A stretch of DNA of 64,000 nt, from NCBI GenBank assembly GCA_001939145.1, contig LSRX01000842.1, positions 128,512 to 192,511 on the forward strand, in the 5' to 3' direction. The position numbers were made by a program, and so were the translations under genes. This document shows positions 10,851 to 23,103 of the stretch, piece after piece (position 1 is the stretch's first letter; each line of letters opens with the position of its first letter). Below the pieces are notes generated by a model. It did not search any database. It was given only the letters and a program-made list of their open reading frames with translations, and was not told the origin of the DNA. Source of the stretch: Symbiodinium microadriaticum. Its lineage: Eukaryota; Sar; Dinophyceae; Suessiales; Symbiodiniaceae.

Positions 10851-11879
10851 TCTACATCTACTTCTGCAAGCGAGTGCCCTGCCTCATTCCCGACACCCCC
10901 TCGACAGCCTTCTGCAGGGTTGAAGCTGGAAAGGCCATTGTTCCAGAAGCGGGACGCATGGGGCAAACGATGGCAGTCGTGTGTATGACAGCACCAAGCA
11001 GGAACGCGTGCCTTCCGCTCTTGCACTGCGCTGGTCTAGCCGCAGAAGACTTAGTATCAGCACAGTGTTGTGAACAACATTCCTGCAGCTCAGCTGCTCC
11101 GGTATGGTCGTGTAAAGTACAAGATGAGGGCCGTGCACGTACGCATGTCTGCATGTATGTATGTACGTACGTATGTATGTATTGGAAAGCTCTTGTACAG
11201 CCAGTCCTGCTATATGGTGTGGCCGCAGTGGGCACGACACCTGAGGTTCTCGCCGATCTTTACGGGGAGTCTGTCTGCTTCAGCTTAGTGCTGCCTACTG
11301 CCTTGCTTGCTTCTGTGTCTGCTTCACAACATCTCCCGGCTTGTTCTCCGACTAAGGGCCAGGCTCGCAGGGCAGCAACTGTGTCAGGTCGGACACATGC
11401 AGTTTTCACCAACGATGCTCACGCGGCCCAGCTGCTACCTATTTTTTCTCAGTCGTAGCCTGGCCGCAAGTTGTCACAGCGTTGCCCATGGTGGCCTGCG
11501 TGACTGCTCCACACGACAGCCCCACCATACCTGCAATCAGCTCTGCCTGGCCTCCAGGCCAGCGCAAGGAGGTCTGGAGTCTGGAGAATAAAGGATTACA
11601 GGTTAGGTTGGTCAGTCTGCTCAGTGCTTGCTGTGCAGGTGTTGAGTGACGCCGTGTTGTGCACTGCTACCGGCAACTGCTCGCAGAGCTGATGTCATGG
11701 TCCTCCTTCTGAAAACCTCTCTCGACCCGAAAAGCCTCTGTGGCGAGCACTACTATAGCTAAATCCACCCCATTCAATGCTGAAATGCTCACCAGCTCTG
11801 GCTACAGCCAGGCTCAAGCGATAGCTGCTTTCGCTTGCCCAGGATGGATAGCACCCCATGTCCTGAAGATGCAGTCATT

Positions 11880-12887
11880 TTATCGAGCCATGGATTTTCG
11901 TGCTCTGGGGCTAGATGACATAGCTCCGCGCGCAAGCGTAAGGTGAAACAGCTGAAGCAGGCGGCTGTGCTCTTGCTGAAGCTCTTGGTACCTTCTCAAC
12001 GCAAGATCCATCTCTGACTTGACTCGACCTGCTGCAGCTTGTAGGTCAGGGGCTTGCTGTGCCACGCTGTGGTACAACTTTACGACCGCTTCTCGTCCTC
12101 GTAGATGCTTCTCCATCTTGACTCGCCCCCCCTCCTCCAAGAACTTCATGAGTGTGCTGCTTTTCTTCTTAAGCTGAGCAGGCAAATAGCAAGCCTCCCT
12201 GAGAGCTAGAGCCTCCTTGTGCAGTTGCACAAGCTCCTCTCGCTCTGAAGTCAATTGTCGCTCAGTTCGATTTCGTTCCTCCGCGAGGCGATGACGCTGC
12301 TCCTCGGCTGCATCGAAACGTTCCCGCAGGTCTCGCAAGTGGTTCTCTCGGCTTTGGAGGCTGCGGGAACCCTCCTGCAACCCGACCTTCAGCTGCGACA
12401 GGTACCACTCATTCACTTGTGTTCTTCGTTGGAGAGCCGTCAGCCTCGCTTGGCACTGTCGCATTTCCTTTGCCTGGTTGTAGGTGCGACGAACGGCCGC
12501 CCTGGACGGTGAAGCAAACGCACCAACGCTTGGAGATGTCCGGCTTCCACGACTTGTGCGGCTGCTCGGAGTTCCGCAGATTCCGCCGTCTAGCAGGTCC
12601 ATAGCAAGTGTATCTCTATGCGCGAGTAAGGCGTTTTCATCTTGTAACTGCCGTTGCTCCTCTGACAACTGGTCAATTTCTGCTTCGTATCTCTCGGCCA
12701 GCTCTTCCGCTTTCGGCTGACGCTCGCGGTAACGCTCGAGCAGCGTCCGCAGGCGCAAACGTTCAAGTTGCGCGTCATGAATGCGTATCTCGTCAGCAGC
12801 CTCTTGCTCTTCGCCAGCTGTCTGCAACCTGGTGTACTCAGCTTCCAGACTCCTGGCATCGCCCAGCAGCGTACAAACATCCATCAT
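11880..12887 (-). CDS. Coiled-coil protein, 335 residues or more
   Basis: An uninterrupted minus-strand frame starts MMDVCTLLGDARSLEAEYTR and ends SSSPRARKSMAR-stop. Nearly all of it is predicted coiled coil rich in E, Q, R and L: residues about 10-100 and 140-320, with heptads such as DQLSEEQRQLQDENALLAHR. A Ser/Arg-rich linker at about 110-130 contains TPSSRTSRGSRTSPS. No catalytic motif is seen, so a structural or cytoskeletal/flagellar role is only a guess. The frame stays open for about 15 codons upstream of this ATG to a CCACCTAG splice-acceptor-like site near 12940, so a further 5' exon is possible. Confidence 0.7.
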   Translation of the reverse strand: MMDVCTLLGDARSLEAEYTRLQTAGEEQEAADEIRIHDAQLERLRLRTLLERYRERQPKAEELAERYEAEIDQLSEEQRQLQDENALLAHRDTLAMDLLDGGICGTPSSRTSRGSRTSPSVGAFASPSRAAVRRTYNQAKEMRQCQARLTALQRRTQVNEWYLSQLKVGLQEGSRSLQSRENHLRDLRERFDAAEEQRHRLAEERNRTERQLTSEREELVQLHKEALALREACYLPAQLKKKSSTLMKFLEEGGRVKMEKHLRGREAVVKLYHSVAQQAPDLQAAAGRVKSEMDLALRRYQELQQEHSRLLQLFHLTLARGAMSSSPRARKSMAR

Positions 12888-13295
12888 ATCTACGGAGCAG
12901 GTCGGAAGCGGCAGCCCGTTAAACCAGGTAGGCAGCTAGGTGGATGCAAACCCTTGTGCATGGTCTCGTGTCGAGAGAAGCTCTTGCATGCCACTAAGAC
13001 GAGAGACCGGGGGGGTCGTGCCACCTACCGATGCCGACACTGGATGTTGCCTCCAACTATAAACGGCTGAGCACGGAATTCGGCAGATCTGTTCAACTCG
13101 GAACTCCCGAGCTGTTCGCATATTCGCTTCGTCAGTCTTGGCGCGTTTGAAAGGCAATGTGCTCACGGATGCGGCATCGATTTTGATCCACACGGTGCCG
13201 CTTAACATCCGCAGGGCCAAGTGACGGGGGCCGCGAGGTGGCCTTAATTTCCAGGGTCACAGGATCCACCAACATGCATTGACACACAAACACAG

Positions 13296-13325
13296 ACAGA
13301 CAGACACACACACACACACACACAG
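13296..13325. repeat. CA/GACA microsatellite
   Basis: GACA and CA units run for about 30 bases between the coiled-coil gene and the PPME1-like gene. Minus-strand frames across it encode repeated V/C and are artefacts. Other CA runs lie at about 3030-3051, 23618-23634 and 57227-57248. Confidence 0.9.
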
Positions 13326-13584
13326 AGACAAAGACGCACTCTCTCTCCCTCAAAGCGCTGTGGCAAAGACTCGGTGTGCCATCAGCTTGGCAAAGGCTTT
13401 CTCTTGCTGCTGAAGCTGCAGCAGGAATTTAGCAATGGCCTCGGTTCATAGTTAAGTACTTGGACCGAGAGATGTGTTACAGCCCGCAGAACAGACTGTA
13501 GTAGGAACGCAAGATTAAAAGTACTGTGCACGCATCCAAGCTGGCATTATGACACTGGGAGGTGTGTCTCAATTGGACGAGAAT

Positions 13585-15914
13585 TCATTCGAATGCCTCC
13601 GCCACATCGTCAGGACAGTCTTCGTGAATGTAGTGTCCAGAGTGAGGCACCACTTCCTTTGTGGACACCAGTTCGTCGCGAGAGAACGCCCGACAGTTTG
13701 CAAAGAGGAATCATGAGCATAAACAGACTGCAGCCGGAGATCCAAGCGAAAGCGACCTCAACACTTGCAGTGCGCATCTGAAAGAGCGGCAATTGCAGTC
13801 GTGTCATCTTGTGCGATGTGTAATGCAGGCAGGGACCTTGCATGTGTGCAGCCTCCAAAGCCGCGTCCATTCGGTCCACCGATCCCACAATCAGGAGCTT
13901 GGGTATTGGTAAGCCGACGAAAAGGGAGCTGACCCCATCAAACCACTGGGGCCAGCAAGTGATGGCCTGGCGAACAAACCGTCCGCTACACGCTTCTATT
14001 GACTACACCGTGGTTCGGACGGGCGCCTCAGAAACGTTGGTTATCCAAGTCCACTTCTGGCCAGCCTGGCGTATGAGTAGAAGCGCTGTCAAGTGCTAGC
14101 TGCTAGCAGGGCTTCGAGCTTGATGGACCTCGCGATGCAGTCGAGGCGGGATGTTCTCCCTTGCTGCTTCTGGGTTTGCTAGCATTCCCGAAGATAGGGA
14201 CCAAGCAATGGCATCCTGGCAATCGCTGGCTCACGAGACGCAAAGGGAGGAGATGCTCTCCTCCAAGCTTGTGAAGCTGCGCGGTCTGGCCTGCATCCGG
14301 GAACCCGGCAACCCTCTGCAGATTGTAAGAAGACACTTTGAGAAACTCATTGATTTGCAGCTCGGCGCCTGCATCCACGCAACGCTGCGCGGAAGCGTCT
14401 CTGCAGCTGTGCCTTCCACAGACTCCAGGAGAATGGCAGCCCGCCTCGAGGGACGGTGCGCATCCAGTTGAAGGTCGCTGAAGCCAACCCATGAACTTGT
14501 CCAATGTCCGGTGTTGCCGGGTTGGTTTTTGCTGGGCAAATGGAATTTGCACAGGTTCCTCTGTGTCAAGAAGTCGCCACTCTTTGCCATTCTGGGTGGA
14601 AGTGTAACTAGGTCGAACGGTTAAAACCCCAAATTGTAAGTCTGACCAAATCGCGACCTAGGTGCACCTGAAGAGGAAGCTGCTTTTTCAGAGCCTGCGC
14701 GGCGATACGTTCACATGTTTGCATGAAGGCTCGTCCAGAGCAAACGCGGATCTTGTGCATCATTGATTCTCGTAAACATGCCGCGGCGTTCTCCGAGAAG
14801 AGGATCAGTCAGTGCTATGACCGAGGCCTCTGAAGCTGCACGGGCAGCTAAAGCACCACCCAGGGAGTGCCCGCAAAGGATGAGCGAAACGTTGTCGTCC
14901 TCGCCCTGAGAGAGTCGCTCCTTGGCTCCCCCAAGAAACTCCAAACCTCTCAGCTACGATGCACTGCGTGTGCTTGTCTCGGAGTGCTGCGGCTTCAATT
15001 CCGGAATCTCTGACACTCCGGGCGGCCCCTGTGCTTCGAAGCAGTGCCAAAACGTCGGGCAACAGTCGTTGCAGTCCTTGGCTACTGTGCCGCCACACAG
15101 GCCCAAGAGTGATCCCGCACCTATCTCGTCTCGTGTCTTCGCGGACTCGCTGCCATGGGCTGGACATGCTGGTGCATGATTTTTGCGGTCAAGAATCCAA
15201 GGCTTTCATCGAGGCGCTCCTCAACCATTGCTCCGCCATGGCCCCGAAGGTCCGCAGCAACTATGGTAACTGCCAAAGGCATGAATTGCAATAGCGTGAC
15301 AAGCATAAACTCTGGTTCTGGAACGTTCTCGTAAGCTTCCTGAATTTGCTCTGGGTAGCCTCCAATTCGGTTCCTCAGTCTTCTTGCCACCTGCGCCCAC
15401 ACCAGCGCAACATCTCCGGCACCATGCAAGCAAAGCACCTTGCAGCTGCTCACATTCCCACAATGCTACTGCTATGGCCGTTCGGTGTCTTACACTCCCG
15501 TAGAAACACATTGGCTTTGCCATCAGACCTTTTGACATCCCCCTGGCACAGCTTAAAAGGCACCTTTCACCTCTGCTCCTCTTCGCCCGGAACAACTTAT
15601 TCAGAATCCCGGGTCTGTCGCACGACAAGCAGTATCCACGCTGCTGCAGAGGGGCGGCGCTGCTTGATGCCGCACTACATCCAGCTGGGTGCCACCTTGG
15701 AGCAGAATGGGCTTTAGGCTCATGGATGGTTGGAGCTCATCAGCACAGGTGCCAGTAAGTTGGAATGGAGATGCCAGTAGAAAGGTCCAGCGTGACCTTC
15801 GCAACACTGCAGGTTTCCGGACGGTGGTGCAGCATATTGGAGCTTCGACACCTCCTTCCCGTCCTGGCTGTCTTGAGCATCTTGCTCTGGAGCAGGATGC
15901 GCAGAGGCCATGTT
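13585..15914 (-). CDS. PPME1-like alpha/beta hydrolase (protein phosphatase methylesterase-1 family)
   Basis: PPME1 removes the C-terminal methyl ester from the PP2A catalytic subunit (family knowledge). Motifs appear in order on the minus strand. VLCLHGAGDVALVWAQVARR starts at 15445 (the HGG loop). TIVAADLRGHGGA is near 15270. LILCGHSLGGALAARAASEA is near 14880 and contains the GxSxG nucleophile. ESVEGTAAETLPRSVAWMQ near 14410 joins ARPRSFTSLEES near 14270 across a GC-AG intron. NPEAARENIPPRL is near 14160. WFDGVSSLFVGLPIPKLLIV and GSVDRMD are near 13900-13960. KEVVPHSGHYIHEDCPDD with the catalytic His ends in VAEAFE-stop at 13585. The N-terminus is uncertain; a frame starting MASAHPAPEQDAQDSQDGKE at about 15912 is a candidate first exon. 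Not all junctions are fixed. Confidence 0.85.
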
Positions 15915-15979
15915 AAGAGAGCTGGGCGTTGTTACTGCTACTATGACCATGTCCGTTAGTTACTATTGATTTCTAATTA

Positions 15980-16065
15980 GTTGCTATTACTATTGCTATG
16001 AGTATAACTACTATTACTATTACTATTATTATTGTTATGATTATTATTCATTACTATTACTGCTG
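15980..16065. repeat. TAT/TAC-type microsatellite
   Basis: Irregular ACTATT and ATTATT units over about 85 bases, directly upstream of the proposed PPME1-like first exon. Non-coding. Confidence 0.85.
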
Positions 16066-16166
16066 CGAGCACCCGTTTTGGCCTAGGGGCCTAGTTCATT
16101 CCATCAGCGAAACCGGGCGCAGCCGCAGCTGTCAATTACTCCATCTACCAAAAGGCACTGATCAGA

Positions 16167-16481
16167 CTACTCGCAACCTGAATGCAGGCTCTGCTGAGCT
16201 CGAGTTCGGCTAGATGGCGGCGAATTGAAGACAGCAAACAGCTGCTCATAGCTGCTCCCCGAGACCTTGTGGAGAAGCGCCGGGCCCTTGATTCGACCTT
16301 TTCTGCTTTTCAGCTCTGTGTTGGCTGCAGCGTCCTTCACGACTTCGCCAACCCACTTCAAGCTCGACGTCCAGCTTGCTGTCGCGTCCATGTCCCAGGA
16401 GAACCGGATAATGGAGCCCAACATCGCATCTCCAGGTCGCAGGGCCTGTGCCTCTATGACAACCTTCGACAGGTCAGGCAA
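16167..16481 (-). CDS. Unrecognised possible exon
   Basis: The minus-strand frame reads KVVIEAQALRPGDAMLGSII, then MDATASWTSSLKWVGEVVKD and AAANTELKSRKGRIKG, with balanced composition. No domain is recognised. It may be a 3' exon of a gene between 16.2 and 17.5 kb, where no other segment stands out. Confidence 0.3.
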   Translation of the reverse strand: MPDLSKVVIEAQALRPGDAMLGSIIRFSWDMDATASWTSSLKWVGEVVKDAAANTELKSRKGRIKGPALLHKVSGSSYEQLFAVFNSPPSSRTRAQQSLHSGCE

Positions 16482-17841
16482 GGTGGCAATGCTTTTCTAC
16501 CAGTGCCAGGGGTCTTCAGTGATGACCGTGCGCGCGAAAGCAGTGCTTTCGTCACTTCTCGTTGTGCTCGGCCGGTGCTGTTGCAAGAGCGTTGCCAGAG
16601 ACATGATCATGCCATCGCGGCTCCCCGACGCTGTCATCTGGGGCGATGTTGCTCTTCTCTGGTCTCACTCGGACAGGTGCACAAATCGGTCAGGAAATTC
16701 ACAGCCGTCCTTAGCAAGCGACAGCAAACAATGTCTCAAGGGCAGAAACGTTTACGGCTTACACATGCGAATGCTCAGCTGAAGGCGTGCAACATCCGTC
16801 TTTACGAAATCAAAACTGCAGGATGTCTTGTCGACTCAAACTGAACAGCTCAGGACAGAATGATGTGGTCTCTCACGGAGCTCATCGACCCAGGGGATCA
16901 AGCAGGTAGGACTGCGACGCAAGGTAACGACAAGGACATCAGCAAGTGCAAAAGCATGGCACGACGACAGCATGTCCGTGACGCAAGCTGAAGAAAGAAG
17001 GTCGCTGTGGGACCTGCATCTTTCAGCCCTTCATGAGGGGCTGCCACCACAGGAGGTGCAAAAGAATGGGCCGGAGTGCATATTCCAACTTTACGCCCAC
17101 ATCGCCATTTCGCATTCTTTTACCGGATTCGCGGCTTCGGGATGCAAAACGAGCACTCAATGTCTGAGAAAGGCTCACCACAGAAGACCGTTTTGCATGC
17201 CAAGCCTCCCTACCTACGCCCAAGCCATTCCGGACACAGTCTGGCAGGCAAGCGTTGTGCCCCTTCCACCGGCAGTGAAGCAGCTGTCCCCGGGTGTTGC
17301 CGTAAATCTTCTCACCAGGCCGGTAGTACCTAACATGTAGCCGTCAATGTGTCGTCTGCTCATCAAGGATGTCCATGTTTCTGACAGGTATACTATGGAT
17401 CGTTGCAGATCCACTCTGCTATAGCATGTAAGTCTGTAAGTCAACCTCGTGATCTCGCCTTCTATGGAAGCCGCAGCATACACCTATAGCAACATTGAAG
17501 CCTGACCATCCGCAGTTCCTTCCGAAGAGTCGCGGCACGATCTCACAACACTTTGCGGTAGCACTGTGAAGACTTGGGTAGGGCGGTTGCTCTCTGCAGG
17601 CTGGCCTGCGGAAACTTCTAGATTCTAGCAGACCGTCACCCTTTAGCATCAGTGGGTGCGCCTGAATTGGCCCACACCCTGCAGACGAAGCGACCACACA
17701 GAACCTGCAAGTTGATCTCGAAAGAAGTTCACGCGAAGCCCACAAAGCCTGGATGCAGTGTTTGGTTGCTTCATGTGCACGGGGCGACGGGGCATCTGTG
17801 CTGCACGGTGGGCGGCAGCTGGCACGGATCCCTAAACTGCG

Positions 17842-18475
17842 GTGGCCTGGCTCGGATGTCGTAGGCTCGGACCTCTTGCCTCGGGTTTTCCATGCAACGC
17901 AACATGTGGCGTCTTTTTGCATGAAAGGACAGCGGAATTGCTGAAAGATGGCCTGGCAGAGCCTGACTTCGGTCTCTCTTTCTCCCTTTACAAGGCTTTA
18001 GAAGGCAGGTCGAACAACCCTGATGCACTGCGCCCGGCTGTTGGGTTTTCGGGGCAGTCGGCAGAATCAGAAGCACGGGAGTCTTTGGGGAGTCCAAATT
18101 GATCCTCTACGAGCTGAGGCCTGCACGGGCCCGAAAGCCAAATGTCCATGCGAGCAGTATCAGCTAGGGTCTTGAAGACAACGCGATCGCCCCTCAGAAT
18201 ATAGTCGTAGCCTGGCGGTTTGCGCTTGGGCCACAACGGCCCTTTCGAGGATCGAGGTGATGACAGGCCAGAAGTGATGTCCATGAGACCGAGCCGCCCA
18301 TTGCCCTCAAGGTGTCCTTGTGCTTCTCCAGAAACTCGCCGATTACAATTCCGTGTGATGCAATGAAGTTAGCATCAATGTCTGCATCCCATGGGAACCT
18401 GGAGGATACACTCTCAGATTCAGCTTCTGCACGGGTGGTGTCTGAGTCTAGGGTTGTGACAATTCCGTCTCTCCG
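17842..18475 (-). CDS. LicD/fukutin-type nucleotidyltransferase segment
   Basis: LicD-family proteins transfer phosphorylated groups (phosphocholine, ribitol phosphate) to sugars (family knowledge). An exon at about 18300-18475 reads SESVSSRFPWDADIDANFIA, then IGEFLEKHKDTL. The PWDxDxD acidic motif is the family's metal-binding core. A following exon at about 17990-18280 reads PLWPKRKPPGYDYILRGDRV, then VFKTLADTARMDIWLSGP, matching the downstream LicD block that ends in a DIW motif. A last, less certain segment (17842-17990) encodes FHAKRRHMLRCMENPRQEV. The usual upstream GTLLG-type motif was not found, so the 5' exon is missing or diverged. Junctions between the exons are unresolved. Confidence 0.6.
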
Positions 18476-19193
18476 CTCCTGTAGAGGTTGAGTACACCTT
18501 GGAGCAGACAGACACTCAATCTGAGAGTCCCTTCTTTTTTGTGTGTGTGTGCTTGTAATCAAAACATACAGCAGCAATCGCTGTCCTGGGGCGTAGGCTA
18601 GCAGAAACCGGCACTATGATGTGACGGAGCGGATCCAGTGCTAGCCACCAGCCACCCACCTGCCAATGCTGCACAAGGCATTCTCAACCGTGATTCCCAA
18701 AATCAATTGAATGCTTGCCAAAGCAATGCAGCCAAAAAGGCATCACGGAACATCTCCTTCAAAGCCTTCCTGCACAACACGCGGGGACAAGTCTCCGAGA
18801 CTGCACCGAACCCTTCATACTCCGATGTGCGCATGCTCCTGGTGCACCAACTGACGACGACGCCGTGATTCTGAGTGAAGCTGCTCGCGAGGCCGGAAGT
18901 CGGAAAAAGGCAGTGTTCTTGCAGCGGACCTGAAGTCATGGGGGTTTTGCTTGGTCTCATGAGAGCCGCTCTTGGCATCTCTTGACCCACCTCGAGCACC
19001 AGCCCGAGCGAGAAATCGAGCCGCCTCGATGTGAAAGGTTCTCGACAGTCCTGGTGAAAGGGAAGCTGCCTCGGGCCAGAGTCTCAGAGCAGCCCTTTTG
19101 CAGATGGTGAGCATTTGCTAGCATTTCTTGCGCCAAGTCGCTGATTGGTACACATTCTCCAAAGATGCCCCATTCCTCCCCCCCCACCGCAGC

Positions 19194-20509
19194 TCATGCA
19201 ACGCAGAAACAAACCTTCTGCGGCCCTCCAATGTCACTGAGGCGCAGGAATGTGTAGGCACGGAGGCCAGCTTCTTTGGAAAGAAGATCCAGCATCACGA
19301 GCCAGTTTTCGGCTGCCTGCGTGCGGAACTCCAAAAAAAATGCCCCTCCAGGATCGATGTGCGCAGCTCGTCGGTTCCCCTGGATCTTTGCTCTTGTGTG
19401 CATGATGTTGCGAGTGTTCAGGAATCATTACAGGCTTGCAGCCGTGCCGGGAATCCAGTGTCCATGCTGTCATACATGCTAAACCCCGGCTCACGTCCAT
19501 GCCCGGAGCTTATTCCCTCATGCTGTTCGAGATGCCTACCGTACACTCTGGCATTCAGAATGTGTTGCCATGCCAAACTTGCAAAGGCCTCGCTGCCACC
19601 AGAAAGTCCACCAGCACCTGTGCCGTGGATACGGTCCACAGAAGTTCCACAGACATATAGCTGTTCTACCCAACCCTTAAAACTGTGAAGCTTTATGCAC
19701 TCCGCAGGACTTCGAGACATCGGCCACTCCCGAAATAAGTCCAGCACGGCCGTATTCTGCCAGGCTTCTCATCGCTCAAACACCAGCTCATGGCACAGTG
19801 ACCAGACTTGGGCCCCCACCTTCCTGCCGCGGTAAAGCAGCAGTGTACTCAGACTCGCGTCTGGTCAGACTTGCAAGCAGGCCTAAGGCAAAGATCGTGA
19901 AACTGCGACTGTTTACTCCTAGCTGCCAGCCTTCGCCTCTACTGTGTCTGGGCATAAATTTCGACAGCAGTGTGAAGAAGCACGGTGCATCCAAGGGTCT
20001 CTTGAACACGGCTGTGCTGTATATGCGCGTGCCAGAAGTCGTGTCTCCTACTGCCCAGAACTGCGCCATCGGTAGGAACGGCGATGTTTCGTGACCAGTG
20101 GCATACCTGGCCAATACACGAATGTTAAAATGAACTGCATGGAGACGGAGTCTTATCGATGACAAGAACGCCCAACATCAGCTTGGAGTCTCTTCGTAGG
20201 ACAGCTTCCAATATTTGTGCCAAACTCTCTGCACTGGCCAGTTGAATATGCGTGATCGATTCATGGTTGGCAGTCCCGCGACGACAATGTCCCGAGCCCA
20301 TCGCTGGCCTTGCCAGCCACGAAAGTAAGTAGCCGGCAACTAGCGTCATACCAGTGCAATGTGAGGTGATAGCTGAAGTCGGGCAGCGCTCTCGCAAAAG
20401 CTGTCTGACATCTTGGGTTAGCTCCTCGTTCCACATCCAAGTAGAAGGACTGACCTGGTTTCCGGCCCAAGAACGCGCTGTAAAGCACATGAACACAGCC
20501 TGCCAGCAC
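19194..20509 (-). CDS. Unrecognised multi-exon gene upstream of the LicD segment
   Basis: Minus-strand coding-like segments occur in order. About 20400-20509 reads VHVLYSAFLGRKPGQSFYLD. 20290-20380 reads FSYHLTLHWYDASCRLLTF. 20160-20260 reads ITHIQLASAESLAQILEAVL. 19930-20135 reads HFNIRVLARYATGHETSPFL, then AQFWAVGDTTSGTRIYSTAV. 19440-19560 reads EPGFSMYDSMDTGFPARLQA. 19194-19403 reads PGGAFFLEFRTQAAENWLVM, then LDLLSKEAGLRAYTFLRLSD. These may be one gene, possibly even the N-terminal part of the LicD protein. No family is recognised. Confidence 0.35.
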
Positions 20510-20631
20510 AGCTCCCTGCCCAGCCCTGCCCCTTATTCACGACACCAATTCCAATAGACAAGCAACACATTCGACACAGAGTCTTTCGACTTTTCATGTG
20601 CTAGTCGATGGCCAGTGCAGGTTCGTTGGTG

Positions 20632-21300
20632 CTAATATCGCTGTTGTTTGCGCGGAATCTGTACGTTTGACATGTGCAAAGCGAGCAGCCACAAGCACGG
20701 CCGACGATATTGCAGCTTCATGCTCCATGTTCGAGATGTCGTGCGATGCCTGCCTGGGATGCGGGCTAGCTGTGTCGAAGAATCCACGCGAAGGGTCGGG
20801 AAATTATTGAAGTACTCATTTCTGAATCCTGCAAAGACTTTTTGGCAGCACAATCAAGCTGAGCAGGCCTGTGCACTTCCACAACCCTACTTAGTTGGCG
20901 GATTGCCCACTTCACCCGGGGACAGGACGAAACGAAACAAAGCCAAACAGTACGAGCAATACACCGCTCCACCATACACACGCCTGCAAAAACCAGACTA
21001 GTAATGGTAATTTCCCTGCTTGGGCGGTTCCTCACGAAGATCCAAGCCGCCGATAGTACCGGAAGCATGTGCCCGAGTGAGTTGTTTCCAACTCCTGGTG
21101 GTAGTGAACCTTGCAATCACCTTACAAAGGCCAGGCAAGATCTATCAATACAGGTACAGTTGGCAAATGACGTCGTCAGCCTGACATGCAGCACGTGGTC
21201 GCCTTGCACGTTGCCGCACAGCTCCTGCAACTCCTCCTCGATTTCCAAACGCCCACAATATACGATGTCCTGAAATCGATCCATAGCGGCACATGGAAAA
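20632..21300 (-). CDS. Weak exon candidates
   Basis: Two minus-strand stretches look more coding than their surroundings: MDRFQDIVYCGRLEIEEELQ followed by CGNVQGDHVLHVRLTTSFA (about 21165-21285), and KVFAGFRNEYFNNFPTLRVD (about 20790-20845). No motif identifies them. The remainder up to 22.6 kb shows nothing firm. Confidence 0.25.
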
Positions 21301-22637
21301 GCAGGTGAGAAAGACCTACTGCTCTGCCATGATATGCAGCAAGACGCGAGCCGCTCACGCTGCTTCTGCCACTGCCGTCGCAAGCGTGTCTGCGCCGCGT
21401 CCAAGTGCAGGAGAAATGTGGGCAAAGGTCGGGTGAATATTGCCTGAAAGTTCAGGAGGCCTTTGAATCAGTGTCTGACTCTCGGATCTGTGCCTTCGGC
21501 CCCTCGGGATGCCGATTGCTGGCAGCTCGCAGAGCTGCTTGACTCTGTGCCAGAAGCGAAGGATCGACACCTTCCAAGGAACGGGGGGCTCAAGATGTGA
21601 CAGCAAGAAACACACCACAACAAGACATGAAGGTGGAAAGCCCTACGCCCCACGCAAGTCAGCTGATTTCCCGTAAGAGCCATAAACCGGGATTGCTGCA
21701 ACTGGCAAGGGCCTGGCATTGAAGGTGCCACCTCTCCAGAAACTCGCATCCCAGCAGAAGCCAGGGCAGCTGCAGCACCAGCACGGGCCAAGGAGCAGGA
21801 GTGGCGCAGCAGAGGTACAGCGTGCGTCCTGGAAAACGGTGGGGGATCATGCCTCAAGCCCTTCGAGCATGTGACATTGGCTTGGCGTCTCGGTCCCTTC
21901 CTGATCGCTGTGGCATCCTCACACGTCGTCAGATGACGCTATAGGCACAGCGACATGGCAGAGCAAACCGACGGCACGACGACACCCTGCCTGCACATTG
22001 CTTTTCAGCAAGACTGCCAAGCGCCCGATGTCAGCTTCGGGCGATCGGCAGTCTGCGGGGAACGTTTGTCCTGCGAAAAGGACTCGGGCTGCTGGGTAAC
22101 CGACACGATTTCTCTGATATCGTGACGATAATGATGTCGTGTGAAACCGCTACGTCAGCTCCTCGAACTACTGACACAAACAACATCCCAACGACAGTTG
22201 TTTAGGGGCTGTCCTTCGTACAAGTCGCCCACGAGCGCAAGGATTTGAAAGATTGGCCACTCCGCAGCTATGGCCTCCACATCTGTAAAGTAAAAAGAAA
22301 AATCCTCAATTCACTAGCACTGTCGTTTCGGAGCCTCGGTCCAATTGCTGCCATGGACAAGACCCCATAAGTCTTCCTGGCAGGCCGAGTCTTCACAAGG
22401 GGGTTCCCGCCCTTTCGTGCTCCACAGGGCTCCTCGTAGCGTCGAAACCACGCTTCCCAGCTCAAGCCAGAATAGAGCACCTGTGTCAGATGAGCCTTGG
22501 AGCCTTGCCTGCTGGCCTGGTTGTCCTGATGGAGGCTTCCATCTCAGCGCCAGGCAGAAACCAGCACACGAAGACAAGATCGGCCCAACGGACATCTGCT
22601 CTTCTCTGGCAGCACCTAGCAGGCGGCAAACAGGGCG

Positions 22638-22690
22638 GTAATATAATATAATACAACACAATATAATATATCTTAATATAATATCACATA
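22638..22690. repeat. AT-rich pentanucleotide-like tract (TAATA/ATATA)
   Basis: Irregular TAATATAATA and ACACAATATA units over about 50 bases. Non-coding. Confidence 0.85.
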
Positions 22691-23046
22691 TATAGGCCAA
22701 ACCAACGCATCTCTGATGATTGCAAGCTGTGCCGGGCACCAGAACAAGCCGCTGCAAACGCTCCAAATGGCGCTGCAGCTGAACGTCCCCGTAGGATACT
22801 GCCGGGTCCCGGCCTTTCGAATCCTGGTAGAGCACGAAACAAGCCCGAGATCATTGATTGTTGGGCTGGGATCGGTGGGTGATTGGGCAGGTAGGCGGCT
22901 TGGAGGCGGTTCCGCTTCGTGTCATTACATTGTGTTCCTGAAGGCAAGATTGCACGGCTTGGCAAAAGCCAGGGGTGGGGAGCCCCCCTTGGGTTCTTAC
23001 GTAGTCTTTGTCTTCTTTGGTTCAATTCTTCCTTGAGTTCTGTCTT

Positions 23047-23103
23047 CGCTTCCTTCCTTCCTTCCTTCCTTCCTTCCTTCCTTCCTTCCTTCCTTCCTTC
23101 CTC
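23047..23103. repeat. CTTC tetranucleotide microsatellite
   Basis: About thirteen consecutive TTCC/CTTC units. Frames across it encode repeated PSFL on plus and EGRK on minus. Simple repeat. Confidence 0.95.
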
